From: Oceanobacillus salinisoli
Lineage (GTDB): Bacteria; Bacillota; Bacilli; Bacillales; Amphibacillaceae
Direction of reading: 5' to 3'
DNA length: 64,000 bases
NCBI RefSeq assembly: GCF_009733865.1
Contig: NZ_WOFB01000019.1
Coordinates: 82,485-146,484, forward strand
Below the pieces are notes generated by a model, which was not told where the DNA came from, ran no database searches, and was given only the letters and a program-made list of their open reading frames with translations. Shown in pieces: positions 46,398 through 55,316 of the stretch (position 1 is the first letter of the stretch; each line of letters starts with the position of its first letter). Made by a program: the position numbers and the translations under genes.

Positions 46398-46890
46398 TTA
46401 TAAGGTAAAATTAGATAAAACCATTATTGTTGCATAAAAACTTGCTTGGTCAAACATTATAAAATCACTCTCAAAATAACAGGCGTAATTTTCTGTATAT
46501 TCATCTATATCCAATACGAAAAAAAGACAACGAGGATATGAATGGTAGTTCTTATCCACATCCATTGATTGATAGTCATGTACTGCTATATTACGAAAAC
46601 CAACCATATTAATTAGGGATTTTGATAAATTGTCATCAATAATGTTTGCTTCTTGTATATATTGAAATGCATCTCGATTCTTTCTTGGTAATCCTAGGTT
46701 TTTTGTGCCTGACGATATGCATCGCTAAATCAATACTTGCCTCACATGCTCGTTGAATATTTAAGATGATACTATCTTGTTTCGTAAAATCTCCTAAACT
46801 ATTGGGATTACCAGCGTATACCTCTCGCACACGCTTCACACAACGCTCAATTGTTTCTACTTTATTTAACACGATATCATTACTCACCAT
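46398..46890 (-). pseudogene. HepT-like toxin (DUF86), frameshifted
   Basis: The ORF from ATG 46890 (after AGAGGAAG) reads MVSNDIVLNKVETIERCV ... AMHIVRHKK and is HepT-like. At the poly-A tract near 46703 the frame is lost. In the next frame the family continues: LGLPRKNRDAFQYIQEANII, then MVGFRNIAVHDYQSMD, which carries the RX4HXY catalytic motif of HepT RNases. A one-base slip has thus split the protein before its active site, so the toxin is probably dead. It overlaps the end of the upstream MNT gene, as normal for this pair. Confidence 0.8.
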
Positions 46891-47278
46891 AAACGCTTCC
46901 TCTTTCTTCAATGGACTGTAATATTTCCGCTCGTTGTTTGTTTAAAGTAACGTACATTGAGAGTGCTTTCATTCGTCCTTTTACAAAGGTGTTTTCATCA
47001 TCACAAGCAAATACTTCTCCTGAAGAGAATATTTGTGCTGCAAACACTGTGTCAACTTTTCTAATATCGACTAAATCAATATCTACATTACATTTATCCG
47101 CAATCTCCCCAGCAAGTAAAAATCGTTCATAACTGTTGAGTCTCTTAGTAATATGCAAGATCAAGATCACTATCCTCACGAGCTGTTCCACTAGGTATGA
47201 ACCAAATACAAGGATAAAGGCTGGTTGAACACGTTTATTTAGTACCTCCATTACCACTTGCCTCCAATCTTGCCTCAT
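46880..47278 (-). pseudogene. MNT-type nucleotidyltransferase antitoxin, frame-damaged
   Basis: The ORF begins MRQDWRQVVMEVLNKRVQ with GGAGGT before it and ends with KRLNSYERFLLAGEIADKCN, like MNT antitoxins. Between them the essential GSx10DxD motif is garbled in the main frame (FGSYLVEQLVRIVILIL), whereas the neighbouring frame reads SGTAREDSDLDLAYY, the intact motif. Two compensating frameshifts have therefore removed the active site while keeping the ORF open. Its partner HepT is also frameshifted. Confidence 0.78.
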
Positions 47279-47287
47279 GACAAACAC

Positions 47288-47649
47288 CTCCTGATTTAGG
47301 ACCTATAGAATTTATTAAAATCATTATATCAAAAAGAGAAGTACAATAAAGGTGTTATGTGGTAACACCTGCATCGTATTAAGCCCCTTTTTAGGTCGAG
47401 TAAATTACAGAAGGTACTGTAAACATTCACGGTCTTAACCGGCTAGTTTAAATGAAGGAAGATAACCCCTATGTGAAAGTACTGGCTGATTCAATAAGAA
47501 ATCAACCCAGCTTGAGAATGTAAACATTTTTGGCAGCATGGTTCTAATGATGGTCAGTTTTTTACGGAGTATGAAGGCTGAACTGTAGAGTTTGGATCTG
47601 TCGGAGTATGATTGGCATGGTGAGAAGGAAATGGTGTAGGTGGATTCTG
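47288..47649. other. Gap without a recognised gene
   Basis: No ORF with a ribosome site and no family match by eye on either strand. Confidence 0.5.
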
Positions 47650-47868
47650 TCAGATAATATCAAAGCGTGAATAAAGACTTTGTTCTAGCCTTGATAAAAG
47701 TACCCATGTACATTCTGCAACAATTATTGGTGATAATATTAGGGTAAATTCATGGCGAACAGCTTTTTCAAAAATCTTGAATACTAACGGAGATTGAATG
47801 TCATCATCATTTGTTAAAAATCGTATGATTATATTTGCATCTAATAGTATATTCTCCACTAAATCCAC
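47650..47868 (-). pseudogene. PIN-domain toxin, C-terminally truncated
   Basis: The GTG-start ORF begins NILLDANIIIRFLTNDD, the first catalytic Asp of the PIN fold, and continues to SPIIVAECTWVLLSRL. At 72 aa it stops about half-way; PIN toxins are usually 125-140 aa, and the later acidic residues are missing. It overlaps the 3' end of the AbrB-like antitoxin gene as is usual for such pairs. Confidence 0.72.
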
Positions 47869-48184
47869 CTCTAATTTTTTCTATTTTCCTGAGTATACTT
47901 TCTTCCCTAGCTTCTTTTCTAATAACATTCCAATCCTTCTGACTATTTTCTCCTCTAGGGGGCATACTTCCATATAAAGAAAGTAAGGAATCTTTCTTTA
48001 CATTGCTTACTGTAATTTCTTCTGATTCCTCATTATAATGAAACACTACTTGATCACCAGGTACTGCATTTAACTTTTCTCTTATTATAGAAGGAACAGT
48101 GATTTGATTTTTCGATGATAAAGTGGAATAAGCTGTTTTTTGGTTTACTTTGGATATTTCTTTAGGATTTTCAAATTTTTCCAT
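47807..48184 (-). CDS. AbrB/SpoVT-type antitoxin
   Basis: 125 aa from the ATG at 48184. Residues about 20-60 form the swapped-hairpin DNA-binding domain (TLSSKNQITVPSIIREKLN, GDQVVFHYNEESEEITV). The C-terminal part (NVIRKEAREESILRKIEKIRGG) would bind the PIN toxin. The reading continues past the toxin start by about 60 bases, so its tail may be abnormal. With the toxin truncated it is probably an orphan repressor now. Confidence 0.72.
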   Translation of the reverse strand: MEKFENPKEISKVNQKTAYSTLSSKNQITVPSIIREKLNAVPGDQVVFHYNEESEEITVSNVKKDSLLSLYGSMPPRGENSQKDWNVIRKEAREESILRKIEKIRGGFSGEYTIRCKYNHTIFNK

Positions 48185-48410
48185 TTTACACACGCTCCTT
48201 TTTCTTTTATAATGCCTTTACTTTCACAAAAAGTAAAGGTTTTATAAAATACAGTAGACTTTTTTCATAGTTTCCCTCACTTTCCGAATTGAAGCTCGCT
48301 TGTTACTATTAATGCAGATTTTTTAAGCTGTAACACATTTTTCGGGCGTCATTATGACATACATTTTGGCTATGGGGACTGACCCTTTTTCCCCAAATAA
48401 TTGTTCTCAT

Positions 48411-48701
48411 TTACTTTAATCCATCCTTATACTTTTGGATAGCCATTTCATCATCTTCAAGATGCTCGGCAGTATACTCCATCCAAGGGATCTTTTTGTT
48501 ACGAAGGACGTCTATAAAATTCGACAAAGGCATTCCTACTAGTTCTGATGCACGTTCTAGAGTAACCGTCCCATCAACAAACATACCAATGGCTAGTGAT
48601 AAGCGTACTTTTTTATCAATATTTTTTCCGTTGACACTCTTATCAAGTATTTGAATGATTTCATGAGATAACCGAACATTCATATCATCTTTATTTAACA
48701 T
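48411..48701 (-). CDS. UPF0175-family protein
   Basis: 96 aa with the UPF0175 core LSLAIGMFVDGTVTLERASELVGMPLSNFIDVLRNKKIP (key block LAIGMFVDGTVTLERASEL). Family members are HTH-containing, usually antitoxins next to a PIN-like partner. No such partner is intact nearby, so it seems to be an orphan. The start is uncertain (the ATG at 48701 or the one six codons on). The 48194-48410 gap shows nothing. Confidence 0.75.
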   Translation of the reverse strand: MLNKDDMNVRLSHEIIQILDKSVNGKNIDKKVRLSLAIGMFVDGTVTLERASELVGMPLSNFIDVLRNKKIPWMEYTAEHLEDDEMAIQKYKDGLK

Positions 48702-48818
48702 ATTCCTTCACACTGAATATTTCACCCAAATAGAACCAGCTTCACGGAATGAGAACCACCCCCTATAATAAAGACACACTGATAATTCAGTTAATTTTTA
48801 TTATAGGGGGTTATTTTT

Positions 48819-49149
48819 TTGATTAAGTATCGAGACATTTTGAGGCTACATAGCCAAGGGATGAGTAAAAGAAGTATTGCTTCTAGCTGTGGATGTTCAA
48901 GAAACACTGTCACTTCTGTTTTAAATCGAGCTATTGAATGTGATATTTCTTGGCCTCTTTCAGAGGATGTGACTGATGGTGATTTGCAGGGATGGCTTTT
49001 CCCTAAAAAATCAACCGTCAACAATCACCGAATGCCTGATTTCGAGTACATTCACAAAGAACTAGCTAAGAAGGGGGTGCATTGACGTTATTGTGGGAGG
49101 AATATTGCCAGATGTCATCAAAACGGGGATCACAGGGACAAGCACCTTG
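48819..49149 (+). pseudogene. IS21-family transposase istA, 5' fragment with frameshift
   Basis: The TTG-start reading MIKYRDILRLHSQGMSKRSI and ASSCGCSRNTVTSVLNRA is the N-terminal helix-turn-helix of IS21 IstA. After KELAKKGVH it meets a stop, but the next frame continues LTLLWEEYCQMSS as in intact IstA, so a frameshift occurred near 49080. The remainder of istA and istB are absent. The end-like sequence CCCCCTATAAT / ATTATAGGGGG (about 48761-48810) precedes it. Confidence 0.8.
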
Positions 49150-49245
49150 ACCCATTCTATTGGCTGTATGAACTGGTGAACCTTGTACCTTGATTTTCGG
49201 TTCCGAAATATCTATACTCATTATCAATGAAATGAAAAAGGACGC

Positions 49246-49480
49246 TCCCGTAAAAGTAAGAAACTAATACGAAAACGTCCTTTTAGATATAAATTTAAAA
49301 TAAATGTGATATTCTTGTGATTTTTTAGGATAATCACGGAAGATGAACTGCTCCAAACAATATCTTTAACGATGTGTGCGAAAAGTGTGGAATATCAATA
49401 TTTGCTAAATATGAGGTGTTACATCTTTAACGGGGATTTACTGTTTTTCATGGGATTGCGTTCGCAAAATGTTATCATTT
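49246..49480. repeat. Interspersed repeat R1, copy B
   Basis: About 235 bases similar to 19147-19374 (AACTAATACGAAAA, TTTTAGATATAA, GGAAGATGAACTGCTCC, GATTGCGTT-GCAAAATGT). Not coding. Confidence 0.8.
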
Positions 49481-49522
49481 TGCAATGTATGAGCTGAATA
49501 TGAAGAAATTAGTTTACTGTAT

Positions 49523-49912
49523 TTAAATTTTACCTTTTCGAACCTCCAGATTATTAAAATCAATAATCAATTTATTTGAGGCAAAAAAGTCACTACCAAT
49601 AATCCCATCAAATCCATACTTTTCTCTAACATCACCGAGTTGTAGAGTAAAATCATTTAGTTGAAACGTGTCTATCATCATACCACTTACTTTTTGTTCA
49701 ATACAGATTTCAGTTCCACCGATTCCGTACATCTTTCGTGTAATCGCATTTTCTAAATCAAGCATAAGTCCAATCTCTTCGCATAAATCCGTATCCAAAA
49801 TAGTTGATGAGCAGCCAGTATCTAGTAAGACATTACTAAATATCCTTTGCCTACTATTATATTGAATATTAACAGAAATAAGGGGTACATGATCATCCAT
49901 ATCAAATTTCAT
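49523..49912 (-). CDS. Retropepsin-like aspartic protease, single domain
   Basis: 129 aa. The catalytic motif SNVLLDTGCSSTIL (Asp about 31) has the hydrophobic-hydrophobic-DTG form, with Cys for the usual Ala after DTG. The second family motif GFDGIIGSDFFASNKLIIDF is near the C-terminus. Like retroviral proteases it should act as a dimer. No signal peptide or membrane anchor, so it is cytoplasmic. Its ATG overlaps the stop of the upstream gene by four bases. The physiological target is unknown. Confidence 0.8.
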   Translation of the reverse strand: MKFDMDDHVPLISVNIQYNSRQRIFSNVLLDTGCSSTILDTDLCEEIGLMLDLENAITRKMYGIGGTEICIEQKVSGMMIDTFQLNDFTLQLGDVREKYGFDGIIGSDFFASNKLIIDFNNLEVRKGKI

Positions 49913-50169
49913 ATTTTTCTACGCACTCCTATATATGGCTGCTCAATTACCTTTATTTCTTCATTATTCGTGTGAAAGATATATAATTCACGATTTTGAT
50001 TTTCGGCATGTAGTTTTTTATACACTTTCCATGCTGTATTACCATTCTCAAAATCATCAATAACCGACATTTCTTTGATGACTCTTTCATTACCCACTGT
50101 TTTTGATTGTAATGCTTCGACTAAGACACATCGATCTGGAAAATGCTGACGAACTTCAGGCCATTTCAT
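49909..50169 (-). CDS. Hypothetical protein, partner of the retropepsin
   Basis: 86 aa from the ATG at 50169, placed by GGAGG nine bases upstream. It starts MKWPEVRQHFPDRCVLVEAL and ends IEQPYIGVRRKI. It is mixed alpha/beta, soluble, and of no family I can name. The four-base overlap with the protease gene implies coupled translation and a joint role; it could be substrate, chaperone or antitoxin-like partner. Confidence 0.65.
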   Translation of the reverse strand: MKWPEVRQHFPDRCVLVEALQSKTVGNERVIKEMSVIDDFENGNTAWKVYKKLHAENQNRELYIFHTNNEEIKVIEQPYIGVRRKI

Positions 50170-50190
50170 TAACATCTGCCTCCGATTCAT

Positions 50191-50490
50191 TTGTGATTTG
50201 ATTTCCTTATATCATTTGTACAAATTTTGTAAACTCTAACAATACACCTTGTAATAGATATGTATATTGTAGCATTAATTGATTTGACCCATCAAAGTAA
50301 TAGAGTACTTCAAATTATTACCTTCTTGATTTTGAATGAATATTCTTTATAATTCACATATAGTATATCATGTATTACTTCCAATCACCGATTTGGTAGG
50401 GAGTTATTTTAAGAAAGACCACCCAGTCACCGCTTTGGCAGGAGTGGTCTTTTACCTTAGACAGGACATTCCTTCCGCCCTAACTAAGAA
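50191..50490. other. Gap with one hairpin
   Basis: A hairpin AAGACCACCC / GAGTGGTCTT with a following TTTTA is at about 50416-50452. It could terminate plus-strand transcription, but no plus gene ends here. No ORF. Confidence 0.4.
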
Positions 50491-50638
50491 TTAATTTCCC
50501 AATAACAGCCTCTCCTTAGTATTAAATTCTACTTTGGTTAAAATTCCGCTATCTCTTAAATCCGCAAGTTTTTCTATTTGAGAAGCTCCTTCTGGATACT
50601 GGGATAGGTATTCTGATTCTTTATATATCGATATAGGA
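50491..50638 (-). pseudogene. SHOCT-domain fragment
   Basis: The reading YKESEYLSQYPEGASQIEKL then ADLRDSGILTKVEFNTKERLLLGN ends at a stop and has the pattern of a C-terminal SHOCT domain (IEKLADLRDxGILTxxEF). There is no start codon upstream, as a stop interrupts the frame. It is the tail of a lost gene. Confidence 0.65.
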
Positions 50639-50936
50639 TTTTATATTTTTTTGTTGGAACACAGGGATTGTCCCACTATGTTTGTAGGAAGAACTGGGAC
50701 AGTGATGAAGATCCAGCTTACCTCCTTCCCTAATTCTTTATTAAAACAAAACACTTTCTTTTTCTCTTAACTTCTCTAAAGTGGAGATGATGACTTTAAG
50801 CATTAAGTTGTTTCTGGGATTTTTATGACAAGATATAGCATGTTTACTCCATAAAAAAACGTTTCCGAATAAAGCGATACTTTTTCAGAAGCACGCTGGA
50901 TATCTTCTTTTGAAAAACGCATAAAAACAAGCAAAA

Positions 50937-50968
50937 AAAGGCCACGAGTTTAACTCATGACCTTTAAA
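50937..50968 (-). terminator. groESL terminator
   Basis: The minus strand has AAAGGTCATGAGTT, AAACTCGTGGCCTTT and a run of T, 30 bases beyond the groEL stop. The stretch 50639-50936 has no gene. Confidence 0.9.
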
Positions 50969-50997
50969 ACCTTAATATATAAGGAGGGTGGGCGTTA

Positions 50998-52656
<1,659 letters not shown>

Positions 52657-52678
52657 TTAAGTATTTTTAAATCCTACC

Positions 52679-52963
52679 TTATTCAACGATAGCTAAGATG
52701 TCATTTTCACGCAAAATTAAGTATTCCGTACCTTCGTATTTCACTTCTGTACCAGCAAATTTAGAGAAGATAATACGATTACCTTCTGCAACCTCAAGTG
52801 GTACTCTCTCACCATTGTCCAAAACACGACCTGTACCAACTGCAACAACTTTACCTTCTTGTGGTTTTTCTTTTGCAGAGTCTGGAAGTACGATACCGCT
52901 TGCAGTCTTTTCTTCTTGTTCGACAAGCTCGATAATAACACGATCTCCTAGTGGTTTAATCAT
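52679..52963 (-). CDS. groS: Co-chaperonin GroES
   Basis: 94 aa, beginning [14 protein letters not shown] with the mobile loop [18 protein letters not shown] and ending [21 protein letters not shown] is ten bases upstream of this ATG; an ATG two codons earlier is also possible. It is first gene of groESL. Confidence 0.98.
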   Translation of the reverse strand: MIKPLGDRVIIELVEQEEKTASGIVLPDSAKEKPQEGKVVAVGTGRVLDNGERVPLEVAEGNRIIFSKFAGTEVKYEGTEYLILRENDILAIVE

Positions 52964-53002
52964 GTACATTAGCCTCCTTGACTATCTATCTTTTATTTTT
53001 TA

Positions 53003-53029
53003 TTAGCACTCACCTTCATCGAGTGCTAA
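53003..53029. promoter_or_regulatory. CIRCE operator (HrcA)
   Basis: TTAGCACTC, nine bases, GAGTGCTAA: a perfect CIRCE inverted repeat, just after the -10 box and before groES. Confidence 0.97.
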
Positions 53030-53035
53030 TCACAA

Positions 53036-53070
53036 TTCTTATAATAATTAATTCATAAAAAAAATGCAAG
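53036..53070 (-). promoter_or_regulatory. SigA promoter of groESL
   Basis: On the minus strand -35 TTGCAT, 17 bases, -10 TATTAT, followed directly by CIRCE, the usual arrangement in Bacillus groESL. Confidence 0.8.
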
Positions 53071-53268
53071 TATTGTATATGTAAATTTAATAATTTTTTA
53101 CACAAAGATTTTGAGTCATTCGATTATAGATATAAACCTATCTTGTGTTAAAATAGCAATTATGTAATCGCAAACTGCCAATTGTAATAAAAATAGAAAT
53201 TTAACTTTTTCATTATACCTATTAAAAGTTATTAATATACTTGTAATAGTAAACATCATTTTAGTGTG

Positions 53269-53441
53269 TGTTCAAAATGGAGGATGAACAGGACTTAGAA
53301 GATCAAGGATGTGGGAATTTTCGCGTACCGGACTTCTATATGAGATGGTAATTTCACCATTCGACAATGGACGTGCCGGTAATTTGTTGAAGATTCTCCA
53401 TCTTGATGTATCCTTTCGCCAGACACTTTGAACAACCTCTT
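53269..53441. repeat. Imperfect inverted-repeat element, copy 2
   Basis: The ends GTGTTCAAAATGGAGGATGA and TTTGAACAACCTCTT match, in reverse orientation, the ends of the element at 9256-9463 (GGAGGATGAAAAGGAC and GAACAACCTCTT there). The interior is diverged. It lies directly before the ydiL start. Confidence 0.65.
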
Positions 53442-53468
53442 ATACTTTTTAAAAGGAGTCGTTTTCTA

Positions 53469-54173
53469 TTGCCTAATCGATATTGGTATATCATCTTAAC
53501 GTATATCCTTACACAGTTATCAAGCTTTCCTGCAGCAATTATTGCAATCAGGTATTTTTCCGATTATTACACAGAAGTCGTCATCTACTGGAGTATTTTC
53601 AGTTTTTTACTGGCGTTGCTTATTACACTGTGGCTCTTAAAACCGGAAATGCGGATGCAAAGTCATCGTAATGCATCTTCCATTGGTCATGTTATTCTAT
53701 GGGCAATTATTGGTTTTTTCATGGCATATATCGTACAAGTCTCCGCCTCCCTGATTGAAATTCGGGTATTTGGCATGGAGGCAGGTTCCGAGAACACACA
53801 GGGTATTATGGAAATTGCCCGAGCATTTCCACTGTTTATGATTGTTCCTGCTATCATTGCACCAATTTTAGAAGAAGTTATTTTTCGAAAAGTAATCTTC
53901 GGCAGTCTATATAAACGAATGAATTTCTTTTTGGCGGCACTTCTATCTTCATTAGTTTTCGGAGCAATTCACGGCGAATTGCAGCATATACTCGTTTATT
54001 CATCTATGGGATTTGTTTTTGCCTATTTATATGTAAAAACAAAACGAATACTCACCCCTATTATCGTTCATGCTGCATTAAATACGATGACCGTTCTTGC
54101 CCAATACTCGCTAACGCCGGAAGAAATACAGCAACAGCTTGACCAGTTGCAAATGATTTTATTTGGAGGTTAA
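53469..54173 (+). CDS. ydiL: CPBP/CAAX intramembrane protease YdiL
   Basis: 234 aa, about six to seven helices. The glutamic-type protease motifs are present: EEVIFRKV (EExxxR), FGAIHG (FxxxH) and HAALN. A TTG start at 53469 with AAAGGAG ten bases upstream gives PNRYWYIILTYILTQ as N-terminus, which fits the family better than the ATG at 53403 inside a repeat element. Its place beside groES and ydiK matches B. subtilis. Substrate unknown. Confidence 0.82.
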   Translation: MPNRYWYIILTYILTQLSSFPAAIIAIRYFSDYYTEVVIYWSIFSFLLALLITLWLLKPEMRMQSHRNASSIGHVILWAIIGFFMAYIVQVSASLIEIRVFGMEAGSENTQGIMEIARAFPLFMIVPAIIAPILEEVIFRKVIFGSLYKRMNFFLAALLSSLVFGAIHGELQHILVYSSMGFVFAYLYVKTKRILTPIIVHAALNTMTVLAQYSLTPEEIQQQLDQLQMILFGG

Positions 54174-54176
54174 TTT

Positions 54177-54380
54177 ATGAAAATCTCACTGCTTCACAAT
54201 GCAGTTTTTTTCCTGCTCTTTGGAATCATGTTCATTTTCATCGCGATCCAAACAGCAGGTGATTCGATATGGAACATTACAACCATCCTATTAGCATTGG
54301 TTGCAACATTTGATATTGGTGTAGGAATACAATCATTGAGAATACATTTTCGCTTAAAAAAGAAGAAGAAGAAGGATTAG
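54177..54380 (+). CDS. ydiK: Small membrane protein YdiK
   Basis: 67 aa with two helices (AVFFLLFGIMFIFIAIQ and ITTILLALVATFDIGVGI) and a lysine-rich tail. It starts three bases after ydiL with GGAGG in the end of that gene, so it is coupled. It matches B. subtilis YdiK in size, layout and neighbourhood; function unknown. Confidence 0.8.
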   Translation: MKISLLHNAVFFLLFGIMFIFIAIQTAGDSIWNITTILLALVATFDIGVGIQSLRIHFRLKKKKKKD

Positions 54381-54402
54381 CTCCTTCTTCTTCTTTATTG
54401 TA
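54372..54402 (+). terminator. Weak hairpin after ydiK
   Basis: GAAGAAGAAGGA and TCCTTCTTCTTC arms around TTAGC, followed by TTTATTG, overlap the ydiK stop. Confidence 0.7.
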
Positions 54403-54524
54403 CCCACCTTTCCAACTAGCCGTTCCTGGTATTTGGTATTATGAATCGAATAAATCCTGGTCTCTTCTTAAGTGGAAGAATCCTCTGAACGCGCTCCCAA
54501 ATTTTTTAAGATACGATAATAAAA

Positions 54525-55160
54525 TTATTCCTTGTCCAATGGATAGTGTTTCAGGAAATATACAAGTGATTGCAGTTCCACTGCCAAATCAATATGATGT
54601 ACGCGTACATGTTGTGGAACCGTTATCCTCGCAGGCGTAAAATTCAGAATTCCGTTAACGCCTTCATTTACAAGTTTTTCTGTAATAGCTTCCGCTTCAG
54701 AGGAAGGAACGGTTAAAATAGCCACACTTATCCCATCTAATTGCTCCACTAATTCGTCTACATGATAAATGGGTACACCATCGATATCGGTTCCGACTTT
54801 ACTTGGATCTGCATCAAAAGCTTTCGTAATTCGAATGTTATTGTTCTTTAGAAAACTGTATTTTAAAAATGCTGTACCTAAGTTCCCTGCACCAATCAAT
54901 GCAACCTCTGTTACTTCGTGCTGGTCTAACGTACTGCGGAAGAAACCCAGCAAATATTCCACATTATACCCGTACCCCTTTTTTCCCAAGGCACCAAAGT
55001 AAGAAAAATCTCTGCGGATGGTTGCAGAATCTACTTTTACCGCTTCACTTAATTCCTTTGAGGAGACACGCTTTTTACCCTGCTGATTTAAGTTATTTAA
55101 AAAACGATAATATAGTGGCAATCGTTTGGCGGTAGCTTGTGGTATTTTATTTTGCTCCAT
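54525..55160 (-). CDS. rex: Redox-sensing repressor Rex
   Basis: 211 aa. Winged-helix N-terminus ([27 protein letters not shown]) and an NAD(H)-binding Rossmann domain with [13 protein letters not shown]. It represses fermentation and respiration genes when the NADH/NAD+ ratio is low. The gene lies convergent to ydiK and divergent from ydiF. A Rex-like operator is upstream. Confidence 0.97.
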   Translation of the reverse strand: MEQNKIPQATAKRLPLYYRFLNNLNQQGKKRVSSKELSEAVKVDSATIRRDFSYFGALGKKGYGYNVEYLLGFFRSTLDQHEVTEVALIGAGNLGTAFLKYSFLKNNNIRITKAFDADPSKVGTDIDGVPIYHVDELVEQLDGISVAILTVPSSEAEAITEKLVNEGVNGILNFTPARITVPQHVRVHHIDLAVELQSLVYFLKHYPLDKE

Positions 55161-55235
55161 CGATTTTCCTCTTTTCTTTCAAAAGATTTGTATAGTTTAC
55201 TATTAACACTAGTTTAACAGAAATCCAATAAAAAG

Positions 55236-55253
55236 TCGTGATGTTATTCACAA
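55236..55253. promoter_or_regulatory. Rex-like operator upstream of rex
   Basis: TCGTGAT-GTTA-TTCACAA fits the Rex consensus TTGTGAA-N4-TTCACAA in 12 of 14 half-site bases. It is between divergent rex and ydiF, so could be for autoregulation. Confidence 0.5.
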
Positions 55254-55316
55254 ATTAATTAGGTTGTTCTCTATATGTTAAGTAAGGTAAAATGAATTAT
55301 ATTGGGGTGAATCACG

